Part shown: positions 51,401-62,268 of the stretch, piece by piece | Position numbering within the stretch: the stretch's first letter is position 1 | How the letters are laid out: each line of letters starts with the position of its first letter | NCBI RefSeq assembly: GCF_002105155.1 | Contig: NW_019028991.1 | Coordinates: 496,001 to 560,000 of the forward strand | DNA from: Lobosporangium transversale | Lineage: Eukaryota > Mortierellomycota > Mortierellomycetes > Mortierellales > Mortierellaceae | Direction: 5' to 3' | DNA length: 64,000 nucleotides | Made by a program: the position numbers and the translations under genes | The notes under the pieces: generated by a model | What the model saw: only the letters and a program-made list of their open reading frames with translations | What the model was told of the DNA's origin: nothing | Databases searched by the model: none

Positions 51401-53616
51401 TGCTCGATAGTATAAATGCACCACTCGTGCTTGGCTTGAAAGGATTACAGGTATTGGCGCACGAGATTGCATTGGGCTGATCCTGTGAGTTGGTACAGGT
51501 ATTGCTCCGTATAGATGATGGGGACATCGCTCCTGGTAACGACTGTGGTAATGAAGCTGCAAGCGGGGTGCCTTGTTGTTTATGGAGGGCTGTAGCCGCT
51601 GTGGAAGTCAATGGAGACGCAATGCTCGATGCTGACGAAGCTATTGTTGTTCCAGAAAAAGAAGCCATGCTTTGAGAGCCGCCAGAACACCCACCTGTAT
51701 TCAGATTATTCGATGATTTCGACTGAGTGTTGAGCAGCGAGCGATATGCTGAAATGCTCAGCTCCGAACGATACTGCTCGATATCTTCTAGGTTGGAGAT
51801 GGATACTGGCCAAGCACTTTTTTCGGGCGAAATAGCAGTACTTGGCTGCGTGGATGAAGGCGACAGCTCCAAAGGAACCTTTGATACTGGGGATTCGGCA
51901 CCAAGCCCTAACGATGGACTCTTTATCCGTGCTGCGTTATTAATGCTAGTAGCCCGCGATGATGGTGCCAAAGGTAATGCCATGCCTCCGCTCTCTGTCG
52001 TGCAATTGCCAGCGCCTGACTTTGATCCTAATGGTCCGGATATTATAAATAAATATATAAATTATACAGAATAAAACCATAATGATAAAACAATGAAACA
52101 ACAGCCCCATCTGCCTTTTGTTCAGTGATGCAGTGATACCGCTCTTCTTTTTGTTTTCGCTCACAAGATTATTATATGAGAAAACTTCACTCTCCTCTTT
52201 ACCTCGTCTATCGTCATATAGTGGCCCTGTGGATGACCTGACTCTCCCACCTGGAACAACGCCTTGGATTGCCTCTTTTAGCGAGATCGGCCCTGAAGCC
52301 GGTGCTGGCGTCTCTCGCTTTGACTCCAGTACAGGGGCTAATGCTACAATGCGTTTGCTGGACTGAAGAGCTGTGGGGGGTTGCTCAACTTTTATGTTTA
52401 CTGAGCTTTGGGGCTCTATTAACCGAGCATCAATCGACGATGATGACGATTGCTCCATATTAGCTTCTATGACCGTCGTCCCTGAGAAAGGCGATTCCAA
52501 TGTCTGCTGTGGATTTGAAGTAATGCAAAGCTCTCCTGCAAGATTGGACTTTGATCCAACATCGTCTCCTTTTGATAAATATGTTCCAGTGGTGCATACT
52601 GGTGTAGGCGGCAATGGCTTGGTTAGATGTGATGAGAACAGCGTTGCGTTAGATATGGTGCTAAATCTCATGTTGATATCGCTACTGTCAGCATTAGTAC
52701 TTCCTGATTCTTCATTGGCGCCATGATCACTCCCACCGCTACCAGAGCTGGAGAGTGCTGTGATTGGCAGCGAAGCAGTGCGCTTGTGACTGGTGGCATT
52801 GGGTCCGGGCGCAGCAACAAGACTACCTCTGATCTCGTCAACAGTGACGACGAGATCGGGCGCACCTATCGGAGATGCAGGCATCGTGGATGGAGGGATT
52901 ATAACTTCCTTACTTCTGGACGATGAGGAATGAGGTGTGGAGGAGGAGATTGAGTGCCGTTTGTAGGCGTTGGTAATAGTGTAGAAGCCCTTTTTCTTGC
53001 TGTTTTTAGTGGGGCTACTGCTGTAGAAATCGTATGAATTGTTGTGCTGCAAGGGTGAGTGTTGCGCTAAGTTCTGAGATGAGGATTGGTGATGGAAGCG
53101 GTTGGGGAAAAGAAAGAAGTGTTTACTACTGACACTTGAGCTGCTTTTACTATTGTTATTATTGCTCCTGCTGTGCGAAGAATTAGATTTGGGAGAGTGG
53201 GAAAGGGCCTGATGACGATAGTGGTTATTCTGTTGCTGGCCGCTCTTGCTGCTATTCTTGGAATCACTATTGCCCCTGGCTCGACTGGTTAATGTTGGAG
53301 AGGAAGTGGATGAGGAGAAGGAAAATGAACCACTATGCCTCTTCTTTTCCTTTTCGAACTGTTGCAGTGGAGGTCTCGACTGTGATACTGAGTTCTTTGA
53401 CGAGTTGGAGGTTGACTGTGGATGATGTGGAAACGCCATGCTCTTTGCTGTGGTGCTTATAGATGCATTGGCTGGATTAGGAAGAGAAGCAGACGGCCAA
53501 ACTAAGCCCACGAAGCTGTCCCTCCTATCACGCCACGTTGATGGTTTTGTACGTGGGCATTCAGTTGGAGTTGGTGTCTCAGCGCTAGAGGTTGGAGTAG
53601 AAGTAGATCGATGCAT
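42472..53616 (-). CDS. Rim15/Cek1-type (Greatwall/MAST class) protein kinase
   Basis: Nutrient/quiescence kinase of the AGC superfamily that, in yeasts, phosphorylates endosulfines. Exons 53616-52203, 52027-49074, 48954-47040, 46905-46507, 46404-45556, 45440-45234 and 45137-42472 give about 3467 residues in frame, twice the length of yeast Rim15. Order: a very long Ser-rich N-terminus, a conserved helical part ([19 protein letters not shown]), a C2HC zinc motif ([20 protein letters not shown]) and the kinase. Kinase motifs are [33 protein letters not shown], an activation-loop insert of about 80 residues, [11 protein letters not shown], and the AGC tail DTSYFDARN. The C-terminal 880 residues are Ser/Gln-rich, with no receiver domain seen. 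Introns around the glycine loop are uncertain (GSVA-VYLARKK). Confidence 0.92.
48335..48470. repeat. Coding GTT/GCT triplet repeat
   Basis: An imperfect CTGTTGTTG-type repeat on the plus strand, inside kinase exon 3. It encodes an Ala/Thr tract (TATTATTATTTA) between the Ser-rich N-terminus and the zinc motif, and the same length in other frames would be poly-Leu or poly-Val. Confidence 0.8.
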
Positions 53617-56600
53617 ACTTCCTTTAGGCGACGAAAGAAGGAAAGAGAGGTAGGAGATCGAGTTGATAGAGAAGATGAATCAAAAAGGTAAGGATGGCTA
53701 CTGCAAAATGTTCTGGAACTGTCTTTTTGCAGTGTGGGTGCAAAGCTATTAGAGGGTAGAAAGCAAGAAACAGAGGCAGAGACAATGGAAGAAAGCGTGA
53801 GCGAGTGTGTGTCTGTGATAGACTGTATGAGAAAATAAAATCGCAAGCAAAGGGGACGGAAGGGGCAGGGGAAGGAAGTATGGCGAAGGAAGACATCAGG
53901 GGCAATTGAGGTTCAATAAAAAAAATAAAAAAAAAAAAAAAAAAAAAAAAAAAGGGATCGCATCAATTCATTCAGACATGCAATTGTGCCTGACATGGTG
54001 TGCCATGTTGAAAAAGGATCGACAAAACACTTCACAATGAAATACAACACTGAATATCATACAAAGTTAATACACACTCAAACACAGACGAAGGAAAGAT
54101 ATGAAGCTTAATGTTGTTAATGGTATAAAAGACAGAAATAAGAAACATTAATGGGCATGGATTGACTGTAATTGCAAAGGGCTGATTAGTAGAAAAGAGA
54201 GGAGATACAAATGTAGGGAAAGGAGGATATGTTTCTTCTCACTCTTTGCTTTTTTATGAACAGATGGATGAACTTCCTTTGAACAGAAGTTGAAAGAGAG
54301 GCGAGTGATCTGTCCGATTATAGGAGCGAACGGGTGCAGCAACGAAAATAGCGCGGCATGGTGCAACGATGGGAGCGATGAGTCCATGAACTTTGTCAGA
54401 AAAAAAGGCCAAACTCTGCTCTCGTTGCTGGTGGATCCCTGATGCAACAGACAGGCACCCCCAAAAATATATATATAAATATATGTGTGTGTATGTGTCT
54501 GTGTTTATGTATGTGCAGATATATATAAGCTTATGGTAATTTGAAATGCGCGTATGTGTTGTTTATGTTAGGAAGATAGCTAAGGAAGAAGAGAAGTGGA
54601 GGGTGGTAAGTGCTTTTTGAATAACGAGAGAAAGCGTTTAGGTAGAGAAAGTTGCTGTTGCAAGTAGTTGAATTGTTTCTTCAAGATATACACTCTATGC
54701 GACGTTTAGGTTTATATTATAGTGTCTGAAAAGCGCAAACGTCTTTGAGAGCTTACGGTGATAGCTTTTTTTCTGTCTTGCTATTGTAGTGCTGAGAGAA
54801 GGACGGAAATTGCTCTGATGATAAAAAAAAGATCAACACAGGTGAATGGGGATGCTTGTGTTTAGTGTAGGCTAAGGATAGTGAATATTATCAAAGGAGG
54901 GAAAGAGAAACAAAGTCCTTGAGTGATGAAGGTGAAATAATAAGAACAATCGATATATGAACAGCCAAAAATGATCGAACAAAGACGAGCGATTAAACGA
55001 AATAGATTGAGGAATAAAGGTTCGAAAACCAGACAATCAAGGAAGGAAAGCCAAACTATGTTAAGTATATCGAGTATGCAAGCGTAAAAAAGAAAAAAAA
55101 AAAAACGATGATGAAAATAGAAATAAAAGAGAGAGAGCAAGAACAATGAGTGACCAAGGAAATGAAAAGATACACTGATGCTTGTGCCAATGCCGATATT
55201 CTTCGTAGTGCGATTGGCCGGTAGATCCCTTTATTGCTTGACACCTTTCCTTCTTTTTATCCAGTAATGATTTTTTTTTTTCCTTGCGTGCAAGGGGGTG
55301 AAATGAACGCTGCAGCAAGGGAGATGAAGTGCTGCATGATGGGATTAAGCATTGTTTTCCAGTAAAAATAAAAGGAGCCATTTCGCTCTCACTCTTGCTC
55401 TATTTGTCAGTATCGAATCAGCTATGCTCTTCTATGCACTAGCTCTCCTTTTGCTTTTTTGGGAGGAATATCGTCGTCATGTTTTCAAAGAGAGGATGTG
55501 TGCGCGGTAAAAAATAAAAAATAAAATAAAAAAACACAGACGCGGGCAGACAGACATGTGTTCCCAGCCTTGTTGCGATCTGCTGAATTTCTGGGAATCA
55601 GCAGCTGGTGAGGAAAGAAATAGCACAGTAAACAGTGGGAGTGGTAAAGAATGAAAAACTATATCTACCGTCCATCTCTATTTGCCACGACAACGCTTGA
55701 AGTAATTTATTTGTCAATAATTTCGAGACTAGTTGATGCACATGCATCAACATTTTGCCTTGTGTTGTTAATCCATGTTTGAGATGAGGGCAGACAGATG
55801 ACAGTTTATAATATAAAAATGTATGGATCCAGGTGGCCGAGAATATGCAATACTAGTGGACACCTAAAAAAAGAGAAAAGGACATCCTGTTTATGACTGA
55901 TGTCCTGTTCATTGTGTAGAAAATGACATGCTACTGTGGAGGCAAAGCCTGCACGGTTGTTATTATATTTGTGTTCCTAACCCCTAGGTATGCATTGTTG
56001 TGCCTAGATCTCATTTTAGAAAAGCCGGAGCAATAAACATGCATCCGCTACCACACCATTCAGAAAGTTTAAAAAAACTCCTCAAGTGGAGAGTTGTTCT
56101 TGCAAAAAAAAAAAAAAAAAAAAAAAAAAAAGACTAAGATCATAATAATGTAGAGCGTACAGCAACGCAGATAGGGACCATGACATAAGGCAGGCTAAAA
56201 AAAAAAAAAAAAAAAAAAAAGGCAGCAGGCATATCGAAATAAAGGAAACTCAGGGGAAAGCGCATAGTAGAATGAATCAATAAGGGAGGCTGGAAAATGC
56301 AGACCACAAGGGGAACGGAAGAGTGGGGGCCACAAAAATACATAAACAAGAAATAAAGGCTGGAGACATATACTCTTTGATACATCGAATGACAGGCATA
56401 TCCGAATACCGTTCCTTGATATAGAAGTAAAGATGATGAGGAGAACGGTTAAAAGACTGTTCCGAGATGATAGTGATGACTTCGAACACTGAGACGAAAT
56501 AAGGATAATAGGACTTCAGCTATCTCAGATGCAAGGGAAACACGGCAACGAAAATTGCCGTGACACAGAATGGTCCTTCCGTAATCTGATTTATGGCCGT

Positions 56601-57555
56601 AAAGGCGCTTCGGTCATGTGATTGAAAGTTGTCCTAGAAAACAATCTGGATCCTTGAGAATTGACGACTTACATAATAGTATGCAATGGCGAGAATAAGA
56701 CATAGTGAATCTGCTTCCTGATTAACATGTTGTCTTTTCATTCTACGGCCAACCCCTTACGCACGGGCGCTAGGCTGTCGTATTTAATCTTCTACGTTTT
56801 CTGCTATCTCCATCATCCTGAAAATCTGCTAAGTTCTGGTAATCCTGCAAGCGGGCCGTTGGTGGCATCTAAAACATACTGAAATTAATAACCTTTCAGC
56901 AATATCTACAAAGAAACTAGGAATAAGTCCCTTGCAGTCCCTTTTATCTTAAATCACCATAAACGAGGATCAGTGCCATATCTATTTATGATCTCCGTTT
57001 TGCTCAACAGCATAATAACAATAGTACTGTAAGGTGGCTAAATTGCGCTCATAACCTTTTTTCCCTTCATTTCAAAGAAAACAGAGATAATATACAAATT
57101 TCGCTGTTTACGGAGCCTAGGCCACCCAATCAGAGTAACCATTGATTGACGCGTCCTTAGTGCAATGGTTCTATGGATGTTTATGTGTAACGCAAAGTAT
57201 ATACCAAAACTGTCGTGCTACAATAACAGCATCAGCTTTGTTATGAGGATAGAGCTGGTGCCATAGTTTAAAAAATAGCAAACCGTCTTTAAGTCCTCAA
57301 AATAGAAGGGATGTTTAGTAGGGTTAGTTGATGTCTATATTAAATTTGTATTTTGAGGACAAACGAGATCGAAGTATTGCGCTTTAAAAACTAGACTTGA
57401 CCACATCAATGTATTGTCATCATACCTTTGTCAGGACTTATTTTCTGAGGTGATAGGGACTACAACAAGGGCATCTCTCTTTATCAGACTAATCCCCTCC
57501 GGTCCCAAGGTGAAAGGCATTTTCATTTCTATAGCATTATGTCTCTTTAGTCGAA
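53617..57555. other. 3.9-kb region upstream of the kinase, no gene seen
   Basis: No supportable coding region. It holds A tracts at about 53926-53953, 56104-56132 and 56197-56220, and two clean inverted repeats: CACGGCAA/TTGCCGTG (56538-56559) and CTGCTGA/TCAGCAG (near 55581-55605). It may include a long leader of the kinase gene, but no splice signals could be assigned. Confidence 0.5.
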
Positions 57556-58366
57556 CAGTGCTACCTATCTAGTCCAGACTGTACTTGGTGCTCTATCCAC
57601 GGAAGTGGATCGCTTTATAGTTCTCATAAGTCTAACCACTTCCTCCTTCTCGGTACGTCCTTTGGTTATCGCATCGCATACTAGGAATTTCGATGAAGCA
57701 TTATTAGTGAACATCCAAGTTCAAGCAATTTCGCCTCCATTCTTTCCAGGCTATTGACCCACACTGCCTTAACAGTCTCTGCAACAAAGCCTTGTCCGTG
57801 GCAAGTAGGCTGGGCAAAGCTTTTGGGTAGCGATTGTCGCGGTGAGCATCCATTACCGATCTGCAGGGACAAAAGTCCTTGGTTTTCGTAAACCATATCA
57901 ACCATATCCACCGCCCTATTCAACTCTTTTATATATATAATAAGTTCCTCTCTAAACGAACAACGCTATAAAACTGAAGAACTATCTAGTCTTAAATTTA
58001 TTCGATGCCCCATCCTCCGGAGAGGATCGCTTTACAGTCGCCATAAGTCTAGTCACGTTCCCTCGGTAAGCCCTTTGGGTGCTGCGCGACTATTGCCACG
58101 GCTCATTATCGTGTTTAACGTCGAGCACATACTGTTACAGAAAAGGAATCGTTCCCATTCTTTTCATGGTTGACAACCGCTGCTGCCCTAACAAGCTCTG
58201 CAACGGAACCTTGCCTGCGGTGGGCCCTGAACAGCGCCTGTCGCGATGCGCATCCATTGCCGTACCACAAGGACAAAAGCCCTCTGCTGCCATAGAACCA
58301 TATCCGTTGCTCCAGTCATCTCTTGGCCCAGTGTGTGGTGCACGCTTCTGTCTCACACCTCGGTCC
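57556..58366. repeat. Two diverged tandem copies of a ~390-bp unit
   Basis: About 57556-57930 and 57978-58366 align along their length. Shared blocks include CTATCTAGTC, GGATCGCTTTA, CATAAGTCTA and GCATCCATT. On the minus strand both can be read as a related peptide (FCPCRSVMDAHRDNRY versus FCPCGTAMDAHRDRRC), so they look like relics of a duplicated coding piece; copy 1 now differs by indels. No family is recognised. Confidence 0.7.
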
Positions 58367-58592
58367 TTCTTTTTTTTTTTTTTTTTTTTTTTTTGATAAC
58401 AAGGACCCTCAGGGTCATGGGATTTATTTTCTACACTCTATGAACAAAATGCTCCAGAAACTATAGTCAATAAACAGCTATTACTGCACAAACGACAAGA
58501 GCCGCTGTATCCATGATTTCATAAACCCTGACCACCGTGGTTGGTACTCAAAGTCCACCTTTCCGACGTGGCCTGTTGCGCAACGCGACAAA

Positions 58593-61058
58593 TTATCCGC
58601 TATCCATAGTCATCAAAAACTTCATTCCACCTAGCCGCTCCATCACGTCCAGTTTGGTTTTCCCAAGGTAACTGTCCCGGACTCGGTCATCCGCGATCTT
58701 GTAGATCTCTTTTACATTCAGCTTCTGTCTTTGTCTGAGGGAAGGGACAAGGAAATCATTGCTACTACGTCTGTGCTCCCCAACACAGTTGCGTCCTCTA
58801 GCGCGTTTGCTCATAGCAGTGATTCCACGAGTCTTTTCCCATTCAACGGTGACTTTACACCGTTTGTTCCAGATTTCTGTACGACCGAATTCCTCTATGG
58901 CCTTGACGAAGCGCCCTGCCATATATGTAGCTATCCTTGTTGTTGTCTTGAAGCCAACTTTCCAACTCTGAGCAATGGACTTGGGCGTAAGTCCATGGTA
59001 AATGACCTGCACAGACCAATCTGGTGTGTGCTCTCTCTCTTCCTCATCATCGCCGTTCCTATCACCATGGCGTCGTACTTCTCGCACACCATCGATATGC
59101 ATCTCCAGAGTTTCCCAAATGTAGTCCTCCTCTGCCGCAGTAAAAGTTGGCTCTTTTGTCCTTGGTGGGTCTACACCTCTCTCTCTGGCCCTTTGTGCTT
59201 GCTCCTGCACTGCTTTCAACTCTTTCCTCCATGTCCTCTCCCCTATCACATTCACATTTTGGATTATCTCCTTCCACTTCTCGGCCTGAGTCTCCATCGT
59301 CCTTGGACATCTCCAGATGTGCGATGTGTCTTCATCCTCTGTCCCACACACTCTGCAGTTGCCGTCTTCATAAAGGTCTGGCCTCCAGTGTCTCATATAT
59401 GACTGTGTAGGCAACATTCCATGGAGTTTCTTGATCCTGTGCGCTCGCTTTTGGCAGTCCGCTGGGCTGGTGAAGAGTCCTTTCGGTAGGTTGCTATCAT
59501 GAACAATGTTCATAGTAGCTCGCCAATCAATTTTTGTCCAATCCTTAACATGCTCCTGCGTCCTGTTCTGAGCGATCCACGTGCGATGTGTACGAGTTGT
59601 TGACTGTAACTTAAGGATCTGCCTTAAGTCATCTTCCGCTGGTACACCGTTGAACTTTGCATGGCAGTACATGTCATTATGCTCCGTTATGTTGATATCC
59701 CATAGCTCGCCATAATGTCCATGTTTTGCTGCTTCGTCCGCTTCTTCGTTCCCTCTGTTGCCGACATGTCCTTTGACCCACTCGACCGTGACTTCCGATC
59801 CTTGTTGAATAAATGCGTTGTGTATAGCTGCCCACCATACTGCATACGGTGATCTAATACGTTGTCGCAACGTGCTATCCACTCTGCCTCGGACCAATGC
59901 TCGGAATTGAGTCACAACTGCGCTGTTATCAAGTCGGATTGTCATAGGTCTGTTTCGTGGGCTGATAAGTATTCCTGCCAACAAACCAGCTAGCTCTGCC
60001 TTTGTCGAGGATGCGTTGCCTGCTACTCTACCAGATAGCGCAGTGTAAAACTCACCCTCTTGTGTCTGGACTACCACACCAAATGCCATACTTACTCTTT
60101 CAGTGCCAATATCTTTGAGAGATCCATCCGTATAAATGACATTACCCGGCTGGGTATTGTACCGTTCCCTTTGGCGTTGGATTTTCTCCTCGGTATTGGC
60201 ACTAATGATAACTCCATTTGTGTCCCTGGCTAGGCCTCTGTTGACTTCAGGGATCACTTTTAGGCACGGTGTCTCGTTGGAATCCAGGTCGACTTTTGCT
60301 CTCCTTAGCAGAGCTTGCTCGCTCAGACCCTCATATCTCCTTGTGTTCTGGGTCCGGCGTATCCTCGCTTCTTCGCGGGCTCGCATGCGTTCACCATGCC
60401 TTCGCTCTCGGTCCTGGTGGCGTTCTGCTCTTCTGACTATGGCATCTAACTTTGCTCTTTGTCGCCTAAGATTATGTTCTCTGGTTGCTCTGCGCGCCTC
60501 TTTCATAACAGCTTCTCGTCTCTTTTTCCGCTCCTTCTGTTGATCTAGAATCCACTTAATTCCAATTGGTGGCTCAACAGCTTGATTAGCCGGTGATACT
60601 GTCAAAGTTCTGTTCGCTGCCTCATCCTTTATGAATTGGTTGAGTGCACGAATCGCTTCTCGATCTTCGTCTTCTGTATCCCCGTCTACCGAGCTGACAT
60701 AACTACTGTCGCTGTTGCTGTCATCATCACTGACGTCTAAGAGTGCCAGTTTCCTCCTGTTCCATTCTCTTGCATGCCTACCCACATAATCGTTGTCGAA
60801 GCAAAAGTTTTGAAGTTGGTTGAACCAGAATGGCGAAACTTTAGGCCCTCCGTAACGGGCCCTGAATGCGTGCCATGAGATCATGTCCTCCTTATCATCC
60901 GTAAGTATTTGATCCACAAAGTATACCATACGCTTGGTGAGCGCCTTCCATACGTGTGGTAATTCTCCGTTTAGCCATTTCCATGTCGAGAGAGCGTTGT
61001 GTGGGAGACCAAATTCGGCTGCGATCGATAGGTCGAAAGTAATGTTACGATTCTTCAT
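58593..61058 (-). CDS. RNase H-containing C-terminal part of a retrotransposon ORF
   Basis: First ATG at 61058; the frame is open further to at least 61118 (residue numbers below count from 61118). Residues 1-120 resemble the segment that follows reverse transcriptase in fungal non-LTR ORF2 proteins (WKALTKRMVYFVDQIL..DMISWHAFRARYGGPK). A basic coiled region follows at 190-265. The RNase H domain has a full catalytic set: YTDGS (D331), KAE (E375), RLDNSA (D397) and GHVGNRGNEEADEAA (H451, D461). A zinc-type cluster C588-x2-C591-x8-H600-x3-C604 lies downstream, the usual C-terminal motif of these ORFs. The long intact frame suggests recent insertion or retained function. No RT motif is present. 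Confidence 0.82.
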   Translation of the reverse strand: MKNRNITFDLSIAAEFGLPHNALSTWKWLNGELPHVWKALTKRMVYFVDQILTDDKEDMISWHAFRARYGGPKVSPFWFNQLQNFCFDNDYVGRHAREWNRRKLALLDVSDDDSNSDSSYVSSVDGDTEDEDREAIRALNQFIKDEAANRTLTVSPANQAVEPPIGIKWILDQQKERKKRREAVMKEARRATREHNLRRQRAKLDAIVRRAERHQDRERRHGERMRAREEARIRRTQNTRRYEGLSEQALLRRAKVDLDSNETPCLKVIPEVNRGLARDTNGVIISANTEEKIQRQRERYNTQPGNVIYTDGSLKDIGTERVSMAFGVVVQTQEGEFYTALSGRVAGNASSTKAELAGLLAGILISPRNRPMTIRLDNSAVVTQFRALVRGRVDSTLRQRIRSPYAVWWAAIHNAFIQQGSEVTVEWVKGHVGNRGNEEADEAAKHGHYGELWDINITEHNDMYCHAKFNGVPAEDDLRQILKLQSTTRTHRTWIAQNRTQEHVKDWTKIDWRATMNIVHDSNLPKGLFTSPADCQKRAHRIKKLHGMLPTQSYMRHWRPDLYEDGNCRVCGTEDEDTSHIWRCPRTMETQAEKWKEIIQNVNVIGERTWRKELKAVQEQAQRARERGVDPPRTKEPTFTAAEEDYIWETLEMHIDGVREVRRHGDRNGDDEEEREHTPDWSVQVIYHGLTPKSIAQSWKVGFKTTTRIATYMAGRFVKAIEEFGRTEIWNKRCKVTVEWEKTRGITAMSKRARGRNCVGEHRRSSNDFLVPSLRQRQKLNVKEIYKIADDRVRDSYLGKTKLDVMERLGGMKFLMTMDSG

Positions 61059-61102
61059 TTCTTCACAAACATTCGATATAAAGTTGTGGCGATACTTTTT
61101 GA

Positions 61103-61166
61103 CACGACGTGGCTCCAAGTATTTTTTTTTGATAACAAGGACCCACGACGATGTGGCTCCAAGTAT
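61103..61166. repeat. ~20-bp direct repeats flanking a tiny element 3' end
   Basis: CACGACGTGGCTCCAAGTAT (about 61103-61121) and a copy with three extra bases (61144-61166) flank T9 plus GATAACAAGGACCC. That inner piece equals the element's own 3' terminus at 58386-58407. The layout is that of a second, extremely short non-LTR insertion with its target-site duplication. Confidence 0.75.
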
Positions 61167-61332
61167 AACCCCCGGTTCTTAAGACAGTGATTTTTTCACA
61201 AATTGTCGTAAATGACGCCTATTCATTTACCTAAATATGTATTTCCTTTCAATTTATTTATTTCCTATCATCCTATTTTCTACCATTTTTAAATAGTATT
61301 TAAGTAGCTTTTTCCTTCACTGCAAAAACGGC

Positions 61333-61456
61333 ATCTCTCTTCTTATTATCGATGCCCTTTTGCAGGTGAGTTTATCTTCATTATTCTCATTATGAATTCT
61401 CAGAAAATTAGCAGTTATTAAAGATCTCTCTTCTTATTATCGATGCCCTTTTGCAG
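61333..61456. repeat. Perfect 33-bp direct repeat, 58-bp spacer
   Basis: Identical 33-base copies lie at 61333-61365 and 61424-61456, each ending TGCCCTTTTGCAG. They sit about 150 bp upstream of the tRNA gene. No coding frame uses them. Confidence 0.85.
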
Positions 61457-61602
61457 CATCCTCAAAATCATTCAAAGCATTACTTAGGATCACTATCGTA
61501 TCCCAAAACCACGAGGCTCTTGCCCAATTCTTCATTTTTCATCATTACCTACTAGTTTCCAGAGATCACTAGTAGATGCTCTACGACAAAATATCAACTA
61601 AT
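61457..61602. other. tRNA upstream flank
   Basis: Unannotated flank between the 33-bp repeat and the tRNA, holding ACTAGT-type short inverted repeats near 61550-61575 (CTACTAG..CTAGTAG). No gene seen. Confidence 0.4.
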
Positions 61603-61674
61603 TCCTAGTTGGTCCAGTGGTCAGGATTTGTCGCTCTCACCGACAAGGCCCGGGTTCGATCCCCGGACTGGGAA
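61603..61674 (+). tRNA. tRNA-Glu(CUC): tRNA-Glu (anticodon CUC)
   Basis: A 72-base cloverleaf with no intron. The acceptor stem is TCCTAGT/ACTGGGA (one T-G pair) with discriminator A, the anticodon stem TGTCG/CGACA holds loop CTCTCAC, and the T arm is CCGGG-TTCGATC-CCCGG. The body matches the eukaryotic tRNA-Glu consensus, including the box A and B promoter regions (GGTCCAGTGGTCAGG; GGTTCGATCC). Confidence 0.96.
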
Positions 61675-61679
61675 TTTCC

Positions 61680-61683
61680 TTTT
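61680..61683 (+). terminator. Pol III terminator of tRNA-Glu
   Basis: TTTT six bases after the discriminator base. Confidence 0.7.
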
Positions 61684-62266
61684 AGTAAGGTGATTTTGGA
61701 TAGAGATATTTACACTGTTCCAGTTTTTTTTTATTTGTACGGGGTCTTTATTTCAGACTTAAATACCACTACCAGGAAGCCTTCCACGACACAAGCTTAG
61801 ATCCAGAGTCGATACCCAAGCATCAAATACTGACCAGAATATTTATCTTATCAAGGTCGTACGTAGCTCAGAGTAGATGTTGATATTCTTTATGTGACTC
61901 TGGAACATCCTCTCACCCGTTTGTAACCCGAGAGATTACTTATCTTTTGATAGTTGGTGGCAGTTCGTACTCAAAACCGATCGTGCCACAATTACCTATA
62001 TCACTATAGCTAAATAGCTAAATACTTTAATAGCATAACCGTGACTAATAATGATAGAAAAGAGACATAAATACTCTTTTCTATTATGTTGATAAAGATC
62101 CATATTTTTGCCTCATTACATTCCAAGTTTATTATCATGCTCAATCAGGGTTGATTTTCACCAATAAAATAGCCAGAACTTGCCTTGGGTCGTCTTTAGC
62201 ACGCAGTCTCGCATACTCAGCAGTACATGTAGATGCTCACTGCGTCTAAGGACTGGCTTCATATTG
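61684..62266. other. Non-coding stretch between tRNA and MITE
   Basis: No gene seen. A hairpin-forming GTGGCA/TGCCAC pair lies near 61957-61989 and a doubled TAGCTAAATAGCTAAATA near 62008. Confidence 0.45.
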
Positions 62267-62268
62267 TA

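Larger units (their letters stand above)
58367..61166 (-). mobile_element. 5'-truncated non-LTR retrotransposon
   Basis: On the minus strand the element ends in GGGTCCTTGTTATC followed by an A tract (T on the plus strand, 58370-58394), as expected for a poly-A non-LTR element. Its single ORF has an RNase H domain but no endonuclease or reverse transcriptase, which belong upstream in intact elements. At the 5' side, upstream sequence soon meets stop codons, so the copy is 5'-truncated near 61.2 kb. It landed beside or within the second copy of the 390-bp repeat. Confidence 0.75.

Noticed and set aside
51946-52202. Coding continuation of kinase exon 1 to its own stop
   Set aside because: The end of that frame is strongly hydrophobic and AT-rich, while a GTAAAG donor and a CATTAG acceptor restore the frame of the next exon.
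58731-59402. 223-codon plus-strand frame in the retroelement
   Set aside because: Antisense of the RNase H ORF; Cys/Leu/Ser-rich shadow without domains.
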